A DNA stretch of 64,000 bases from Bradyrhizobium diazoefficiens (GCF_016616425.1 NZ_CP067101.1:5084001-5148000); one strand, 5' to 3'; shown: positions 25,880 to 35,140, numbered from the stretch's first letter. Translations and numbers: made by a program. Notes: a model not told the origin generated them from the letters alone.

Positions 25880-27484
25880 TCACCCCCGCCGTGCGGCTTC
25901 CAGCGCCTGCGGCGTGTCGATGTCGAGGAAGGCGCTCTCGCCGTCGACGGGCACTTCGGCGACCGCCTCCGTGTGCTTGGCGATCAGATGGCGCGCGCCG
26001 ACATCGCCGTCGAGTGTCATCAATTCCTTGAAGAAGCGGCGCGACCATAGCACGGGGTTGCCGCGGCGGCCTTCGCTGACGGGCACGACGATGAGGTTGC
26101 CGCGGTCCGGCGCAAAGCCGTCGATGAGACGGTCGATCAAGCCGGCATCGATCAGCGGCATGTCGCCGAGACAGACCACGGCGCCATCACAACTTTCCGG
26201 CACGGCAGCGATGCCCACCTTGACCGAGCTTGCGATGCCACCGGCGAAATCCGGATTCTTGACGAACTTCACCGTCAGGCCTTGCAGCGCCTGCTCAACC
26301 AGCTCGGCCTGATGGCCGATGACGACGATCACCTCGGATGCCTTGGAAGCGAGCGCCTGCTCGGTCGCGATTCGCACCAGCTTCTTGCCGTCGAGCTCGG
26401 CGAGCAGCTTGTTCGGTCCGCCCATCCGGGTGGAGCGGCCCGCCGCGAGCACGATGGCGGCGACCTGGCTGTTGCCCTCGGTCTCGGGCTTGGCGCGCGG
26501 CTGCGGGCGCGTGACGATCTCCATCAGGAGGCCGCCGACGCCCATGCCCATCAGCTCGGACCGCGTCACCTCGATGCCGGCGAGGAGCCGCATCAAGACC
26601 CAGTCAAAACCATTCTCGACCGGCGAGCGCGCACAGCCCGGTGCGCCCAGCACCGGCACGCCGCCGGCCCGCGCGATGAGCAAAAGATTGCCGGGATCGA
26701 CCGGCATGCCGAAATGCTCGATCTCGCCGCCAATGCCGGTAACGGCCGCCGGAATCACGTCGCGGCGATCGGCGATCGCGGAGGCGCCGAAGACGATGAC
26801 GAGCTCAGCTCCCAGCGCGAGCAATTCCTCGATCGCCCCCGACAGTGCCGCTTCATCGTGCTGGACCCGCCGCTCGGCGATGATGCTGGCGCCGGCGGGC
26901 GCAAGACGCTCGGCGGTGACGCGCAGCGTCTTGTCGATCACCTTGGAGGAGAGGCCCGGCAGCAGCGTCGAGACCACGCCGACGCGCTGGATGACGTAAG
27001 GCGCGATCTTCAGGACGTCCCTGCCCGCCGCCTTCACCGCTGCATCGCGCAAGGCGCCTTCGACGCCGAACGGGATGATCTTGACGGTGCCGAGCATCTC
27101 GCCCTCGACCACTGGCTTGTAGGCGGGAAGCGTCGCAAAGGTGATGGCCTCGTCGATGCTGTTGATGCGGTCGACCGCGGCGCGGTCGATCACCAGCACG
27201 CCCGGGCGCGCGGCGAACAGGTTGGCGCGGCCGGTAAAAGCGCGCTCGACATGGATGCCCTCGCCGCCGACGGCGAGCGCGATGCCTGCGGCCGCAATGT
27301 CCTCGGAGACGTCGCCCGCCTCCATGCGCACCACGACGATGTCCTTGATGCCGGCACGCTCCAGCGCCTCGACCTCGGCAGAGCCGATCGTCGTGCCCTT
27401 CTTCAGCACCAGCGGCCCCTGGCGCAGGGTGTGGACGGTCACTCCGCCGATTGCATCCCTGGGGCTCGCCGGACCGAACTTCAT
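25880..27484 (-). CDS. MoeA-like molybdopterin-binding protein fused to MobA/MocA-type nucleotidyltransferase
   Basis: A 534-residue fusion. Residues ~1-340 form a molybdopterin-binding (MoeA/MogA-like) module, with ELVIVFGASAIADRRDVIPAAV. Residues ~345-534 form a MocA-type nucleotidyltransferase (AAIVLAAGRSTRMGGPNKLLAELDGK, VVCLGDMPLID). It probably makes the molybdopterin cytosine dinucleotide cofactor that xanthine-dehydrogenase-family enzymes need. The start at 27484 overlaps the XdhC stop by four bases (ATGA), supporting operon coupling. The fusion is known elsewhere; here it closes the cox-type cluster. Confidence 0.9.
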   Translation of the reverse strand: MKFGPASPRDAIGGVTVHTLRQGPLVLKKGTTIGSAEVEALERAGIKDIVVVRMEAGDVSEDIAAAGIALAVGGEGIHVERAFTGRANLFAARPGVLVIDRAAVDRINSIDEAITFATLPAYKPVVEGEMLGTVKIIPFGVEGALRDAAVKAAGRDVLKIAPYVIQRVGVVSTLLPGLSSKVIDKTLRVTAERLAPAGASIIAERRVQHDEAALSGAIEELLALGAELVIVFGASAIADRRDVIPAAVTGIGGEIEHFGMPVDPGNLLLIARAGGVPVLGAPGCARSPVENGFDWVLMRLLAGIEVTRSELMGMGVGGLLMEIVTRPQPRAKPETEGNSQVAAIVLAAGRSTRMGGPNKLLAELDGKKLVRIATEQALASKASEVIVVIGHQAELVEQALQGLTVKFVKNPDFAGGIASSVKVGIAAVPESCDGAVVCLGDMPLIDAGLIDRLIDGFAPDRGNLIVVPVSEGRRGNPVLWSRRFFKELMTLDGDVGARHLIAKHTEAVAEVPVDGESAFLDIDTPQALEAARRG

Positions 27485-28182
27485 GCCGCTTCTTCTTTTT
27501 CCTTGGGCGGCAGGCGCAGCACCACCGTGATCTCGGCCATGATCGCGACCGCGATCTCGGCCGGCGAGACCGCGCCGATCGCAAGACCGATCGGCGCGTG
27601 GATGCGCGCGATGTCGCTCTCCTTCGCACCCTGCGCCCGCAGTCGGTCGCCGCGTTTGGCGTGCGTCTTCCGCGAGCCGAGCGCGCCGATATAGAAGCAG
27701 TTGCGCTCGAACGCGTGCAGCAGCGCGGGATCGTCGATCTTGGGATCGTGGGTCACAGCGACGAAAGCCGTATAGGCATCGACATTGAGCGGCGGCAGCG
27801 CCGCATCCGGCCATTCCGCAACGAGCGGAATGTCTGGAAAGCGCTCGGGACTCGCAAATGCCGTGCGCGGGTCGACAACGGTAACGTCATAACCAAGCGA
27901 GCGCGCCAGCGGCGCCAAGGCCTGGCTGATATGAACCGCGCCGACGATGACGAGCTTTGCGGTCGGCGCGTAGACGTTGAGGAACAGTTTTTTGCCGCCG
28001 GCTTCGATATTGCCGCTCTTGCCCATGCGGAGCTGCTTCTCCAACTCGGCGCGCAAAGGATCTGTGACGAAATCCTTCGCCTTCACCAGACGCTGCTCGC
28101 CGCTCTCGGTGTCGGTCACCAGGATCGCCGGCCGCCGTGCGGCGCGCTCGGCATTGAGTTCGTGCAGGATCTCGAGCTTCAC
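27481..28182 (-). CDS. XdhC family protein, Rossmann half (CoxF/CoxI type)
   Basis: A 233-residue protein carrying the XdhC C-terminal Rossmann domain (KLVIVGAVHISQALAPLARSLGYDVTVVDPR, then AFVAVTHDPKIDDPALLHAF, YIGALGSRKTHAKR and IHAPIGLAIGAVSPAEIAVAI). XdhC proteins insert sulfurated Mo cofactor into xanthine-dehydrogenase-family enzymes. Its N-terminal partner domain is encoded by the separate small gene two bases upstream, so what is one protein in E. coli or Rhodobacter XdhC is split here. Confidence 0.9.
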   Translation of the reverse strand: MKLEILHELNAERAARRPAILVTDTESGEQRLVKAKDFVTDPLRAELEKQLRMGKSGNIEAGGKKLFLNVYAPTAKLVIVGAVHISQALAPLARSLGYDVTVVDPRTAFASPERFPDIPLVAEWPDAALPPLNVDAYTAFVAVTHDPKIDDPALLHAFERNCFYIGALGSRKTHAKRGDRLRAQGAKESDIARIHAPIGLAIGAVSPAEIAVAIMAEITVVLRLPPKEKEEAA

Positions 28183-28184
28183 GG

Positions 28185-28508
28185 CTAGCCGACCTTCTCA
28201 ACGAAAACGCGGATGGTGCCGCCGCAGGACAGCCCGACATTCCAGGCGGTCTCGTCGGCGACGCCAAACTCCAGCATCCTCGGTTTGCCGCTCTGGATCA
28301 CATCCATGGCCTCGGTGACCACGGCGCCCTCGACGCAGCCGCCGGAGACCGAGCCCAGGAACGTGCCCTCGTCGTTGATGACGAGGCTCGAGCCCGCCGG
28401 ACGCGGCGCCGAGCCCCAGGTCTCCACCACGGTGGCCAGCGCGACGCCATGGCCGGCTTTCTGCCAGTCCTCCGCCGCCTTCAGGATATCCTCGTCGCGA
28501 TCGAGCAT
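28185..28508 (-). CDS. XdhC/CoxI N-terminal domain protein
   Basis: A 107-residue protein consisting of the XdhC_CoxI domain alone (WQKAGHGVALATVVETWGSAPRPAGSSLVI, then GSVSGGCVEGAVV, and WNVGLSCGGTIRVFVE). The conserved SGGCVEG and SCGG cysteines are present. It completes the Rossmann-type XdhC protein encoded two bases downstream. Part of the cox-type operon. Confidence 0.9.
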   Translation of the reverse strand: MLDRDEDILKAAEDWQKAGHGVALATVVETWGSAPRPAGSSLVINDEGTFLGSVSGGCVEGAVVTEAMDVIQSGKPRMLEFGVADETAWNVGLSCGGTIRVFVEKVG

Positions 28509-28518
28509 GGGTGGCCTC

Positions 28519-29721
28519 TCAGGCTGCGGAACGGATCAGGCTGCGGTGATGCGGCGGCAGCGGTCGGGAGAGCGTCGTGATCAGCTCCTGGATCGAACTC
28601 AAATTATGCACGGGGCGGAATTCGTCAACGTGGGGCAGCATCATTTTGATGCCCTGCGCCTTGGCCTCGAAGCCGCCGAAGCGAAGCAGAGGGTTGAGCC
28701 AGATCAGCCGGCGGCAGGAGCGGTGCAGCCGGTCCATCTCGAAGGCGAGCTTGGAATCGGCCTCTCGCTCCAGCCCGTCGGAGATCAGCAGCACGATGGC
28801 GCCCTGGCTCAGCACGCGGCGCGCCCACAATTTGTTGAAATTGTGCAGCGAGGCCGAGATTCGCGTACCGCCGGCCCAGTCCTCGACTGAGGCCGAGCAG
28901 CTCGCCAGCGCCTCGTCCGGATCGCGCTGGCGCAGCGCACGAGTGACGTTGGTGAGCCGCGTGCCGAACAGGAACACCGAGACGCGCTTTCGCGCGTCAC
29001 CGATGGCATGGAGGAAATGCAGGAACAGGCGGGTGTACTCGCTCATCGAACCGGAGATATCGAGCAGTGCGACGATCGGCGCCGGCTTCTCGATCGGCCC
29101 CAGGCGATGGATGTCGATGATGTCGCCACCGGTGCGCAACGATGCGCGCAGCGTGCGGCGCAGATCGAGACGAAGCCCGCGCGGATCGGGCCGGTGCCGG
29201 CGCGTCAAAAGCTCGGCCTGCGGCAGCCGCATCCGCTCGATGGCACGGAGCGCCTCAGCGAGCTCCGCCGCGCTCATCTGCGCAAAATCCTTCTTCTGCA
29301 GGATCTCCCTGTCGGAGACCGACAGGCGCAGATCCTGCTCCTGGTGCTGCGGCGTCTCCGTCATGCGCGGCTGCGACATGGCCTCCTGCACGCGGCGCGA
29401 GCCGGCCTGCGGCTTCTTCCTGGCCTCGTCCGGCAGCGGCACCGAATCCAGCATGTGCTTCCATTCTTCCGAGGCACGGAAGAACAGGTTGAACGCCTGC
29501 TTGAAGATCTGCGCATGCTCGTGGCGCTTGACGAAGATCGCCTCCAGCGTGGTGAAGACGTCGGCGCGGTTGCCGATGTCGATCACCTCAAGCGCGCTCA
29601 TGGCATCAATGACGGCCCCCGGCCCGACCGGCATGCCGGCTGCACGCAGCGCCCGGGCAAAGCCGACGATGTTGTCGGCGAACTGCTCGGTCTGCTCCGG
29701 GGCAAGGTGGTTGATGGCCAT
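28519..29721 (-). CDS. coxE: VWA domain protein CoxE
   Basis: A 400-residue CoxE-type protein. The C-terminal VWA domain has an intact MIDAS motif (D221-I-S-G-S in VALLDISGSM, later GGTRI and LLISDGLERE). With the MoxR-type ATPase CoxD, it helps assemble the Mo-Cu or Mo active site of CO-dehydrogenase-family enzymes in Oligotropha (Afipia). It ends ten bases before the XdhC-domain gene. Confidence 0.9.
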   Translation of the reverse strand: MAINHLAPEQTEQFADNIVGFARALRAAGMPVGPGAVIDAMSALEVIDIGNRADVFTTLEAIFVKRHEHAQIFKQAFNLFFRASEEWKHMLDSVPLPDEARKKPQAGSRRVQEAMSQPRMTETPQHQEQDLRLSVSDREILQKKDFAQMSAAELAEALRAIERMRLPQAELLTRRHRPDPRGLRLDLRRTLRASLRTGGDIIDIHRLGPIEKPAPIVALLDISGSMSEYTRLFLHFLHAIGDARKRVSVFLFGTRLTNVTRALRQRDPDEALASCSASVEDWAGGTRISASLHNFNKLWARRVLSQGAIVLLISDGLEREADSKLAFEMDRLHRSCRRLIWLNPLLRFGGFEAKAQGIKMMLPHVDEFRPVHNLSSIQELITTLSRPLPPHHRSLIRSAA

Positions 29722-29737
29722 GGTGCAACACTTTCAA

Positions 29738-29847
29738 CCGTCATTCCGGGGCGCGCCCTCTTAGCGCGAACCCGGAATCCATTCATCCACTAACTCTGCG
29801 GCCCGATGGATTCCGGGCTCGCGACTTCGTCGCGCCCCGGAATGACA
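29738..29847. repeat. Intergenic palindromic repeat inside the cox-type operon
   Basis: GTCATTCCGGGGCGCG and GAACCCGGAATCC at the left, then GATTCCGGGCTCGCG and CGCGCCCCGGAATGAC at the right, so the whole is a large dyad. It separates coxD from coxE, co-directional genes of one cluster, and could process or attenuate the transcript. Confidence 0.75.
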
Positions 29848-29848
29848 G

Positions 29849-30769
29849 CTAGTCGCTCGTCGCTTCCTTGAGCACCTTCTGCAGGGTGTCGCCCTGCATG
29901 CGGGTGATGTCGTCCTGGTACTTGAGCAGCGCGCCCAGCGTGTCGCCGACCACTTGCGGGGTCAGCGAGCGGGCGTCGAGCTCGGACAGCGCGGTGGCCC
30001 AGTCGATCGTCTCGGCGACCCCCGGAGACTTGTAGAAATCCTGGTTGCGCAAAGCCTGCACGAAGCGCACGACCTGCTGCGATAGCTTTGCCGAGATGCC
30101 GGGCACGCGCGTCTTGACGATCGCGAGCTCGCGCTCGGCGGCGGGATAATCGACCCAGTGATAGAGGCAGCGCCGCTTCAGCGCGTCGTGGATCTCGCGG
30201 GTACGGTTGGAGGTGATGATCACGATCGGCGGGTGCGGCGCCTTGACGGTGCCGAATTCGGGGATCGTCACCTGGAAGTCGCTGAGGATTTCAAGCAGGT
30301 AAGCCTCGAACGCCTCGTCGGCACGATCGAGCTCGTCGATCAGCAGCACCGGCGGGCCGGCCACATCAGGCTCCAGCGCCTGGAGCAGCGGCCGCTTGAT
30401 CATGTAGCGGTCGGCGAAGATGTCGCTGGAGAGCTGATCGCGATCGGTGTCGCCTGCGGCTTCCGCCATCCGGATCGCGATCATCTGTGCGGCGCTATTC
30501 CACTCGTAGACCGCGGAGGAGACGTCGAGGCCTTCGTAGCACTGCAGGCGGATCAGCTTCCGTCCCAGCGCCGCCGACAGCACTTTTGCGATCTCGGTCT
30601 TGCCGACGCCGGCCTCACCTTCCAGGAACAGCGGCCGGCCCATGCGCAGCGAGAGGTAGGTCACCGTCGCCAGCGACCGCTCCGCGAGGTAGCCGCGCGA
30701 TGTCAGGAGTTCGAGCATCGCATCGACCGATGCCGGCAAGGCCCCGGAGGTATTGGCCGCTGAAGTCAT
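29849..30769 (-). CDS. coxD: MoxR family AAA+ ATPase CoxD
   Basis: A 306-residue AAA+ ATPase. Walker A is at residues 51-58 (GEAGVGKT), Walker B near 140 (LLIDELDRADE), with sensor 1 (IITSNRTREIHDALKRRC) and a C-terminal lid. In Afipia carboxidovorans CoxD acts as a chaperone in maturation of CO dehydrogenase with CoxE. The start ATG at 30769 follows coxM by 61 bases. No coding sequence fits between them. Confidence 0.92.
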   Translation of the reverse strand: MTSAANTSGALPASVDAMLELLTSRGYLAERSLATVTYLSLRMGRPLFLEGEAGVGKTEIAKVLSAALGRKLIRLQCYEGLDVSSAVYEWNSAAQMIAIRMAEAAGDTDRDQLSSDIFADRYMIKRPLLQALEPDVAGPPVLLIDELDRADEAFEAYLLEILSDFQVTIPEFGTVKAPHPPIVIITSNRTREIHDALKRRCLYHWVDYPAAERELAIVKTRVPGISAKLSQQVVRFVQALRNQDFYKSPGVAETIDWATALSELDARSLTPQVVGDTLGALLKYQDDITRMQGDTLQKVLKEATSD

Positions 30770-30830
30770 GAAAAAGCCAGTCTCGCTACGCCCTCACCGG
30801 GGACAAGTTGGGCCAAGGCGTGAGGTCACC

Positions 30831-31637
30831 TCACTCCTTGGCGTTGGCGGCATCGACGGCGCGACGCGTCAGCACCCCGATGAGATGCGCGCGGTATTCG
30901 GCGCTGCCGTGGATATCGCTGTTGAGGCCTTCGGCCGGCACCTCGATGCCGTCAAGTGCCTTCGCCGCGAAGCGCTTCTTGAGGGCCTCCTCGAATGCGC
31001 TGACGCGGAACACGCCTTCAGAGCCGGCCCCGGTCACAGCAACCCGCACGTCGGACGGACGCCGCGCCACGAACACGCCGACCAGCGCATAGCGCGAGGC
31101 CTGGTTGCGGAACTTGACGTAGGCCGCCTTCTTTGGCAGCGGAAATATCACCTTGGTGATGATTTCGTCGGCTTCCAGCGCAGTCGAGAACAGGCCCTGG
31201 AAATACTCTTCGGCCTTGAGGCGCCGCTTGTTGGTGACGATGGTCGCGCCCAGCGCGAGCACCGCAGCCGGATAGTCCGCGGTCGGATCGTTGTTGGCAA
31301 GCGAGCCGCCGATGGTGCCCTTGTGACGCACGGCGGGATCGCCGATTCCGCCGGCAAGATTCGCCAGCGCCGGGATCGCTTCGCCGACGATGGCGGAGCT
31401 GGCGACCTCGGCGTGCTTGGCGGTGGCGCCGATCACCAGCGAGCGGCCCTTCATCTCGATCGTGTTGAGCCCCTCGATGTGGGAGAGATCGACCAGATGC
31501 GGGGGGCTGGCGAGGCGCTGCTTCATCACGGGAATCAGCGTGTGGCCGCCGGCGATCACCTTGGCATCTTCGTTCTTCACCAGGAGGTTGGCAGCCTGCC
31601 GAACGGTCCCGGGGCGATGATATTTGAATTCGTACAT
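30831..31637 (-). CDS. coxM: FAD-binding medium subunit, CO dehydrogenase/xanthine dehydrogenase family
   Basis: A 268-residue flavoprotein. The FAD-binding PCMH fold is seen in KVIAGGHTLIPVMKQRLASPPHLVDLSHI and GGIGDPAVRHKGTIGGSLANNDPTADYPA, followed by the CO-dehydrogenase flavoprotein C-terminal domain. It should pass electrons from the 2Fe-2S small subunit to an acceptor. It lies 27 bases after coxS. Which substrate the enzyme uses depends on the missing large subunit, so the coxM name is by cluster context. Confidence 0.9.
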   Translation of the reverse strand: MYEFKYHRPGTVRQAANLLVKNEDAKVIAGGHTLIPVMKQRLASPPHLVDLSHIEGLNTIEMKGRSLVIGATAKHAEVASSAIVGEAIPALANLAGGIGDPAVRHKGTIGGSLANNDPTADYPAAVLALGATIVTNKRRLKAEEYFQGLFSTALEADEIITKVIFPLPKKAAYVKFRNQASRYALVGVFVARRPSDVRVAVTGAGSEGVFRVSAFEEALKKRFAAKALDGIEVPAEGLNSDIHGSAEYRAHLIGVLTRRAVDAANAKE

Positions 31638-31664
31638 CTGAATGTCCTGATCGCGGGATGCGCG

Positions 31665-32150
31665 TTACGCGAGGTCGGATTTCGCCATTGCCTTGGCGCC
31701 GGCGGAGATCGAGGCGACGATGTTCTGGTAGCCGGTGCAGCGGCAGAGATTGCCTTCTAGTTCTTCCCGGATCGTATGGTCGTCGAGCTCGTGGCCCTTG
31801 CGATGCACGATGTCGATCGCGGTCATGATCATGCCCGGCGTGCAGAAGCCGCATTGCAAGCCATGGTGCTCGCGGAAAGCCTCCTGCATCGGATGCAGCG
31901 GCGCACCGTCGGCTGCCAGCCCCTCGATCGTCTTGACCTCATGGCCATCGGCCATCACCGCAAGCGTGGTGCAGGACTTCACGGCCTTGCCGTCGAGATG
32001 CACGACGCAGGCGCCGCACTGCGAGGTATCGCAGCCGACATGGGTGCCGGTCAGGCGCAGATTCTCGCGCAAGAACTGCACCAGCAAGGTGCGGGGATCG
32101 ACGTTGGCCGTGACAGGATTGCCGTTCACAATGAGGGAGATTTTTGCCAT
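31665..32150 (-). CDS. coxS: 2Fe-2S small subunit, CO dehydrogenase/xanthine dehydrogenase family
   Basis: A 161-residue two-cluster iron-sulfur protein. The plant-type [2Fe-2S] motif has C40, C45, C48 and C60 ([14 protein letters not shown]), and the second domain has C100, C103, C136 and C138 ([23 protein letters not shown]). It is the electron-transfer subunit between Mo site and flavin. Start at 32150 (MAKIS); a GTG two codons upstream is possible. Followed directly by coxM, the expected coxL between or after them is absent. Confidence 0.93.
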   Translation of the reverse strand: MAKISLIVNGNPVTANVDPRTLLVQFLRENLRLTGTHVGCDTSQCGACVVHLDGKAVKSCTTLAVMADGHEVKTIEGLAADGAPLHPMQEAFREHHGLQCGFCTPGMIMTAIDIVHRKGHELDDHTIREELEGNLCRCTGYQNIVASISAGAKAMAKSDLA

Positions 32151-32284
32151 AAGCACTCTCTATCAGCGCCCCGACGGGTCCCGTCGAAGCGGTTCTTATA
32201 ATTATTCCAACCCATCATATGGGCCATTATGCTCCGGGGCAACATCGCCCGGGACGCAAGGCGCCATGCCAAAGGCGATGACCT

Positions 32285-32731
32285 TCAGCTCTGTACTGCC
32301 TTGGCGAAGTTCGCGAAAAACTCGTCGGCGAGCTTCTTCGCGGCGCCATTGATGAGGCGCTGGCCGAGCTGCGCCAACTTGCCGCCGATCTGCGCCTCGA
32401 CGTCATAAGAGAGCAGCGTGCCGCCGTCCTTCTCCGCGAGCTTGACCACCGCGCCACCCTTGGCGAAGCCGGCGACCCCGCCCTCGCCTTCGCCAGAGAT
32501 CTTGTAACCGTTCGGCGGGTCGAGATCGCTCAGCGTCACCTTGCCCTTGAAACGGGCCGACACCGGACCGACCTTCATTTTCGCCGTGGCGCGAAAGCCG
32601 CCGTCGTCGGTCTTCTCGAGCTCCTCGCAGCCGGGGATGCAGGCCTTCAGCACCTCGGGATCGTTGAGCTTGGCCCACACGGCCTCGCGCGGCGCCGCAA
32701 GCTGGACTTCGCCGTTCATCGTCATGGCCAT
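32285..32731 (-). CDS. coxG: CoxG family SRPBCC protein
   Basis: A 148-residue CoxG protein (MNGEVQLAAPREAVWAKLNDPEVLKACIPGCEELEK; VSARFKGKVTLSDLDPPNGYKISGEGEGGVAGFAKG; IGGKLAQLGQRLINGAAKKLADEFF). In Afipia CoxG helps dock CO dehydrogenase at the membrane. It starts at 32731 with a GGGAGG ribosome-binding site and is the first gene of the cluster, divergent from pcaB. A 134-base gap separates it from coxS. Confidence 0.92.
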   Translation of the reverse strand: MAMTMNGEVQLAAPREAVWAKLNDPEVLKACIPGCEELEKTDDGGFRATAKMKVGPVSARFKGKVTLSDLDPPNGYKISGEGEGGVAGFAKGGAVVKLAEKDGGTLLSYDVEAQIGGKLAQLGQRLINGAAKKLADEFFANFAKAVQS

Positions 32732-32903
32732 GAGGAGCCTCCCGCATCGCGTAACTTATAATGTTGATCAAGTAACGCAGGGACGCGGCAAAGGAAAGGG
32801 CGGTGCACGGTCAATAGCAATGCATATTCGCAACTGCAAAAAGACGTGTGCGGGCGGTGGGGGATTGGCACAGCCGGGCCATGATGATTAGGTCGCGCGC
32901 AAT

Positions 32904-34259
32904 ATGAGCACATCCCTCTCTTCCCTGCTAGCACCGATGCTGTCGAGCGCCGCCATGCGCGCGGTCTGCGACGACCGCTCGACCCTGCAGAACATGCTCG
33001 ATTTCGAGGCAGCCTTGGCACGCGCCGAAGCCGCCACGGATGTGATTCCGGCATCCGCCGCGGGCCCGATCGAGGCCGCGTGCAAGGCCGATTCCTTTGA
33101 CATGGCCGCGCTGGCAGAGGCCGCGACGCGATCGGGCAATCTCGCGATTCCCCTGGTCAAGATGCTGACCGCCAATGTCGGCAAGGCCGACACGGAGGCC
33201 GCGCGCTATGTGCATTGGGGTGCAACCAGCCAGGATGTCATCGACACCGCGACCATGCTCACGCTTCGCGCCGGCATCGATGCGCTGGACGCCGACCTCA
33301 GCCGCGCCATCAAGGGCTTTGCCGCGCTGGCGCGCAACCATCGCAACACCGCGATGGTGGCACGGACCTGGCTCCAGCACGCGCTGCCGATGCCGTTCGG
33401 CCTGAAAGCCGCCGAATATGCGTCAAGCCTCGCCCGCGCCCGCTGCCGCCTGCGGCGGCTGCGCCGCGAGGGCCTCGCGCTGCAATTCGGCGGCGCCGCC
33501 GGCACGCTTGCGGCCCTCGGCGACAAGGGGCTTGTCGTGGCGGAACGTCTCGCGCAGGAGCTCGACCTGCCGCTGCCGGAAGCGCCCTGGCATACCCATC
33601 GCGACCGGATCGCGGAGGCCGCTTCGTGTTTCGCTATTCTGGCTGGAAGCTGCGGCAAGATCGCGCGCGACGTCTCGCTGATGATGCAGACCGACGTCGC
33701 CGAAGCGTTCGAACCGGCCGGCGAAGGCCGCGGCGGCTCCTCGACCATGCCGCACAAGCGCAACCCTGTGGCGGCAGCGAGCGCGCTGGGCGCCGCCATT
33801 ATGGCCCCGCAGCTCGCCGCGACGATCTTCGCAGCTCAAGTGCAGGACCACGAACGCAGCGCCGGCCCTTGGCACGCGGAATGGCCGACGCTGCCGCAAT
33901 TGATGCTGGTCGCCTCCGGCGCGCTGGCCGCCATCGTCGACATCGCGGAGGGCCTGGACGTCGACGCCGCACGCATGCGCAGCAATCTCGATGCGACGCA
34001 TGGCCTGATCATGGCGGAGGCGATCACCTTTGCGCTGGCCGAAAAGATCGGCAAGAGCGATGCGCATCATCTCGTCGAGGTCGCCAGCAGGCGCGCGGTC
34101 GCGGAGAAGAAGCATCTGCGCGAGGTGCTGTCGGCCGATTCGCAGGTCACTGCGCACCTTTCGCCGGAAAAAATTGCGGCATTGTTCGAGCCAATGGCCT
34201 ATCAAGGGGTTTCCCAAGCCCTGATCGACCGGCTGCTGGATTCATTGGATCTTTCCTGA
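32904..34259 (+). CDS. pcaB: 3-carboxy-cis,cis-muconate cycloisomerase
   Basis: A 451-residue member of the fumarase/aspartase superfamily with the three conserved regions: ARYVHWGATSQDVIDTA, ARTWLQHALPMPFGLKAAEYA and the signature GGSSTMPHKRNPVAA. In the protocatechuate branch it turns 3-carboxymuconate to 4-carboxymuconolactone. It is followed by pcaD and pcaC in pathway order, which confirms the assignment. The divergent coxG gene shares its promoter region. Confidence 0.95.
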   Translation: MSTSLSSLLAPMLSSAAMRAVCDDRSTLQNMLDFEAALARAEAATDVIPASAAGPIEAACKADSFDMAALAEAATRSGNLAIPLVKMLTANVGKADTEAARYVHWGATSQDVIDTATMLTLRAGIDALDADLSRAIKGFAALARNHRNTAMVARTWLQHALPMPFGLKAAEYASSLARARCRLRRLRREGLALQFGGAAGTLAALGDKGLVVAERLAQELDLPLPEAPWHTHRDRIAEAASCFAILAGSCGKIARDVSLMMQTDVAEAFEPAGEGRGGSSTMPHKRNPVAAASALGAAIMAPQLAATIFAAQVQDHERSAGPWHAEWPTLPQLMLVASGALAAIVDIAEGLDVDAARMRSNLDATHGLIMAEAITFALAEKIGKSDAHHLVEVASRRAVAEKKHLREVLSADSQVTAHLSPEKIAALFEPMAYQGVSQALIDRLLDSLDLS

Positions 34260-34260
34260 T

Positions 34261-34346
34261 GCCATTGCCGGGCTTGACCCGGCAATCCATCATCTTGGAT
34301 AAATTCACTTTCTAGATGGATGCGCGGGCAAAGCCCGCGCATGACG
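34261..34346. repeat. Palindromic repeat between pcaB and pcaD
   Basis: GCCGGGCTTGACCCGGC and GCGCGGGCAAAGCCCGCGC are two hairpins flanking a TCCATCATC...GATGGA inverted pair. It resembles the element at 4775-4862 and sits within the pca operon. Confidence 0.7.
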
Positions 34347-34357
34347 AGGAGCATGCC

Positions 34358-35140
34358 ATGCCCATGATCGATGCCGACGGTTGCCTGATCAACGTCTCCG
34401 TCGAGGGCCGCGACGGTGGGCCGACCTTGATGCTCTCCAACTCGCTCGGCTGCACACTTCAGATGTGGGAGCCGCAGATGAAGGCGCTGACGCAGGTGTT
34501 CCGCGTCATCCGCTACGACCGGCGCGGCCACGGCAAGTCCAACGTTCCGCCCGGCCCCTATACGATGGAGCGCTTCGGCCGCGACGTGCTTGCGATCCTT
34601 GACGACCTCAATATCGAGAAGGTGCATTGGTGCGGCCTGTCGATGGGCGGCATGGTCGGGCAATGGCTGGGCGCCAACGCACCGGAACGCTTCGGCAAGC
34701 TCATTCTCGCCAACACCTCTTGCTACTATGCCGAGCCGACGAAATGGCTGGAGCGCATCGACGCGGTGAAGAAGGGCGGCATCGCCGCGGTCGCCGATGC
34801 CGTGATCGCAGGCTGGCTGACGCAGGATTTTCGCGAGCGCGAGCCTGAGATCACCGCCAAGATGAAATCGATGCTGCTCGCCTCGCCCGTCGAAGGTTAC
34901 CTCGCCTGCTGCGAGGCGCTATCGACGCTGGACCAGCGCGAGCTGCTTTCGAAGATCAAGAGTCCGACGCTGGTGATCGCCGGCCGCCACGACATGGCGA
35001 CGCCGATCTCGGCGGGCGAGTTGATCCGCTCGAGGATTCCCGGCGCCAGCATGACCATCATCGACGCCGCGCACATTTCCAATGTCGAGCAGCCACACGC
35101 ATTCACCGACGCCGTGGTCGGCTTCCTGACCCAGCGCTAA
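34358..35140 (+). CDS. pcaD: 3-oxoadipate enol-lactonase
   Basis: A 260-residue alpha/beta hydrolase with nucleophile S95 in WCGLSMGGM, an Asp in AGRHDMATP and His in DAAHISNVEQP. The SLGCTLQMW...YDRRGHGKSNVPPGPYTMERFG pattern is typical of PcaD. It hydrolyses 3-oxoadipate enol-lactone to 3-oxoadipate. The ATG at 34358 has a GAGGAG ribosome-binding site; the longer frame begins inside the repeat. Confidence 0.93.
   Translation: MPMIDADGCLINVSVEGRDGGPTLMLSNSLGCTLQMWEPQMKALTQVFRVIRYDRRGHGKSNVPPGPYTMERFGRDVLAILDDLNIEKVHWCGLSMGGMVGQWLGANAPERFGKLILANTSCYYAEPTKWLERIDAVKKGGIAAVADAVIAGWLTQDFREREPEITAKMKSMLLASPVEGYLACCEALSTLDQRELLSKIKSPTLVIAGRHDMATPISAGELIRSRIPGASMTIIDAAHISNVEQPHAFTDAVVGFLTQR

Noticed and set aside
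30770..31664. A hidden coxL large subunit in the small gaps around coxM
   Set aside because: Gaps of 27 and 61 bases cannot hold it, and no frame on either strand in the cluster shows the large-subunit motifs.
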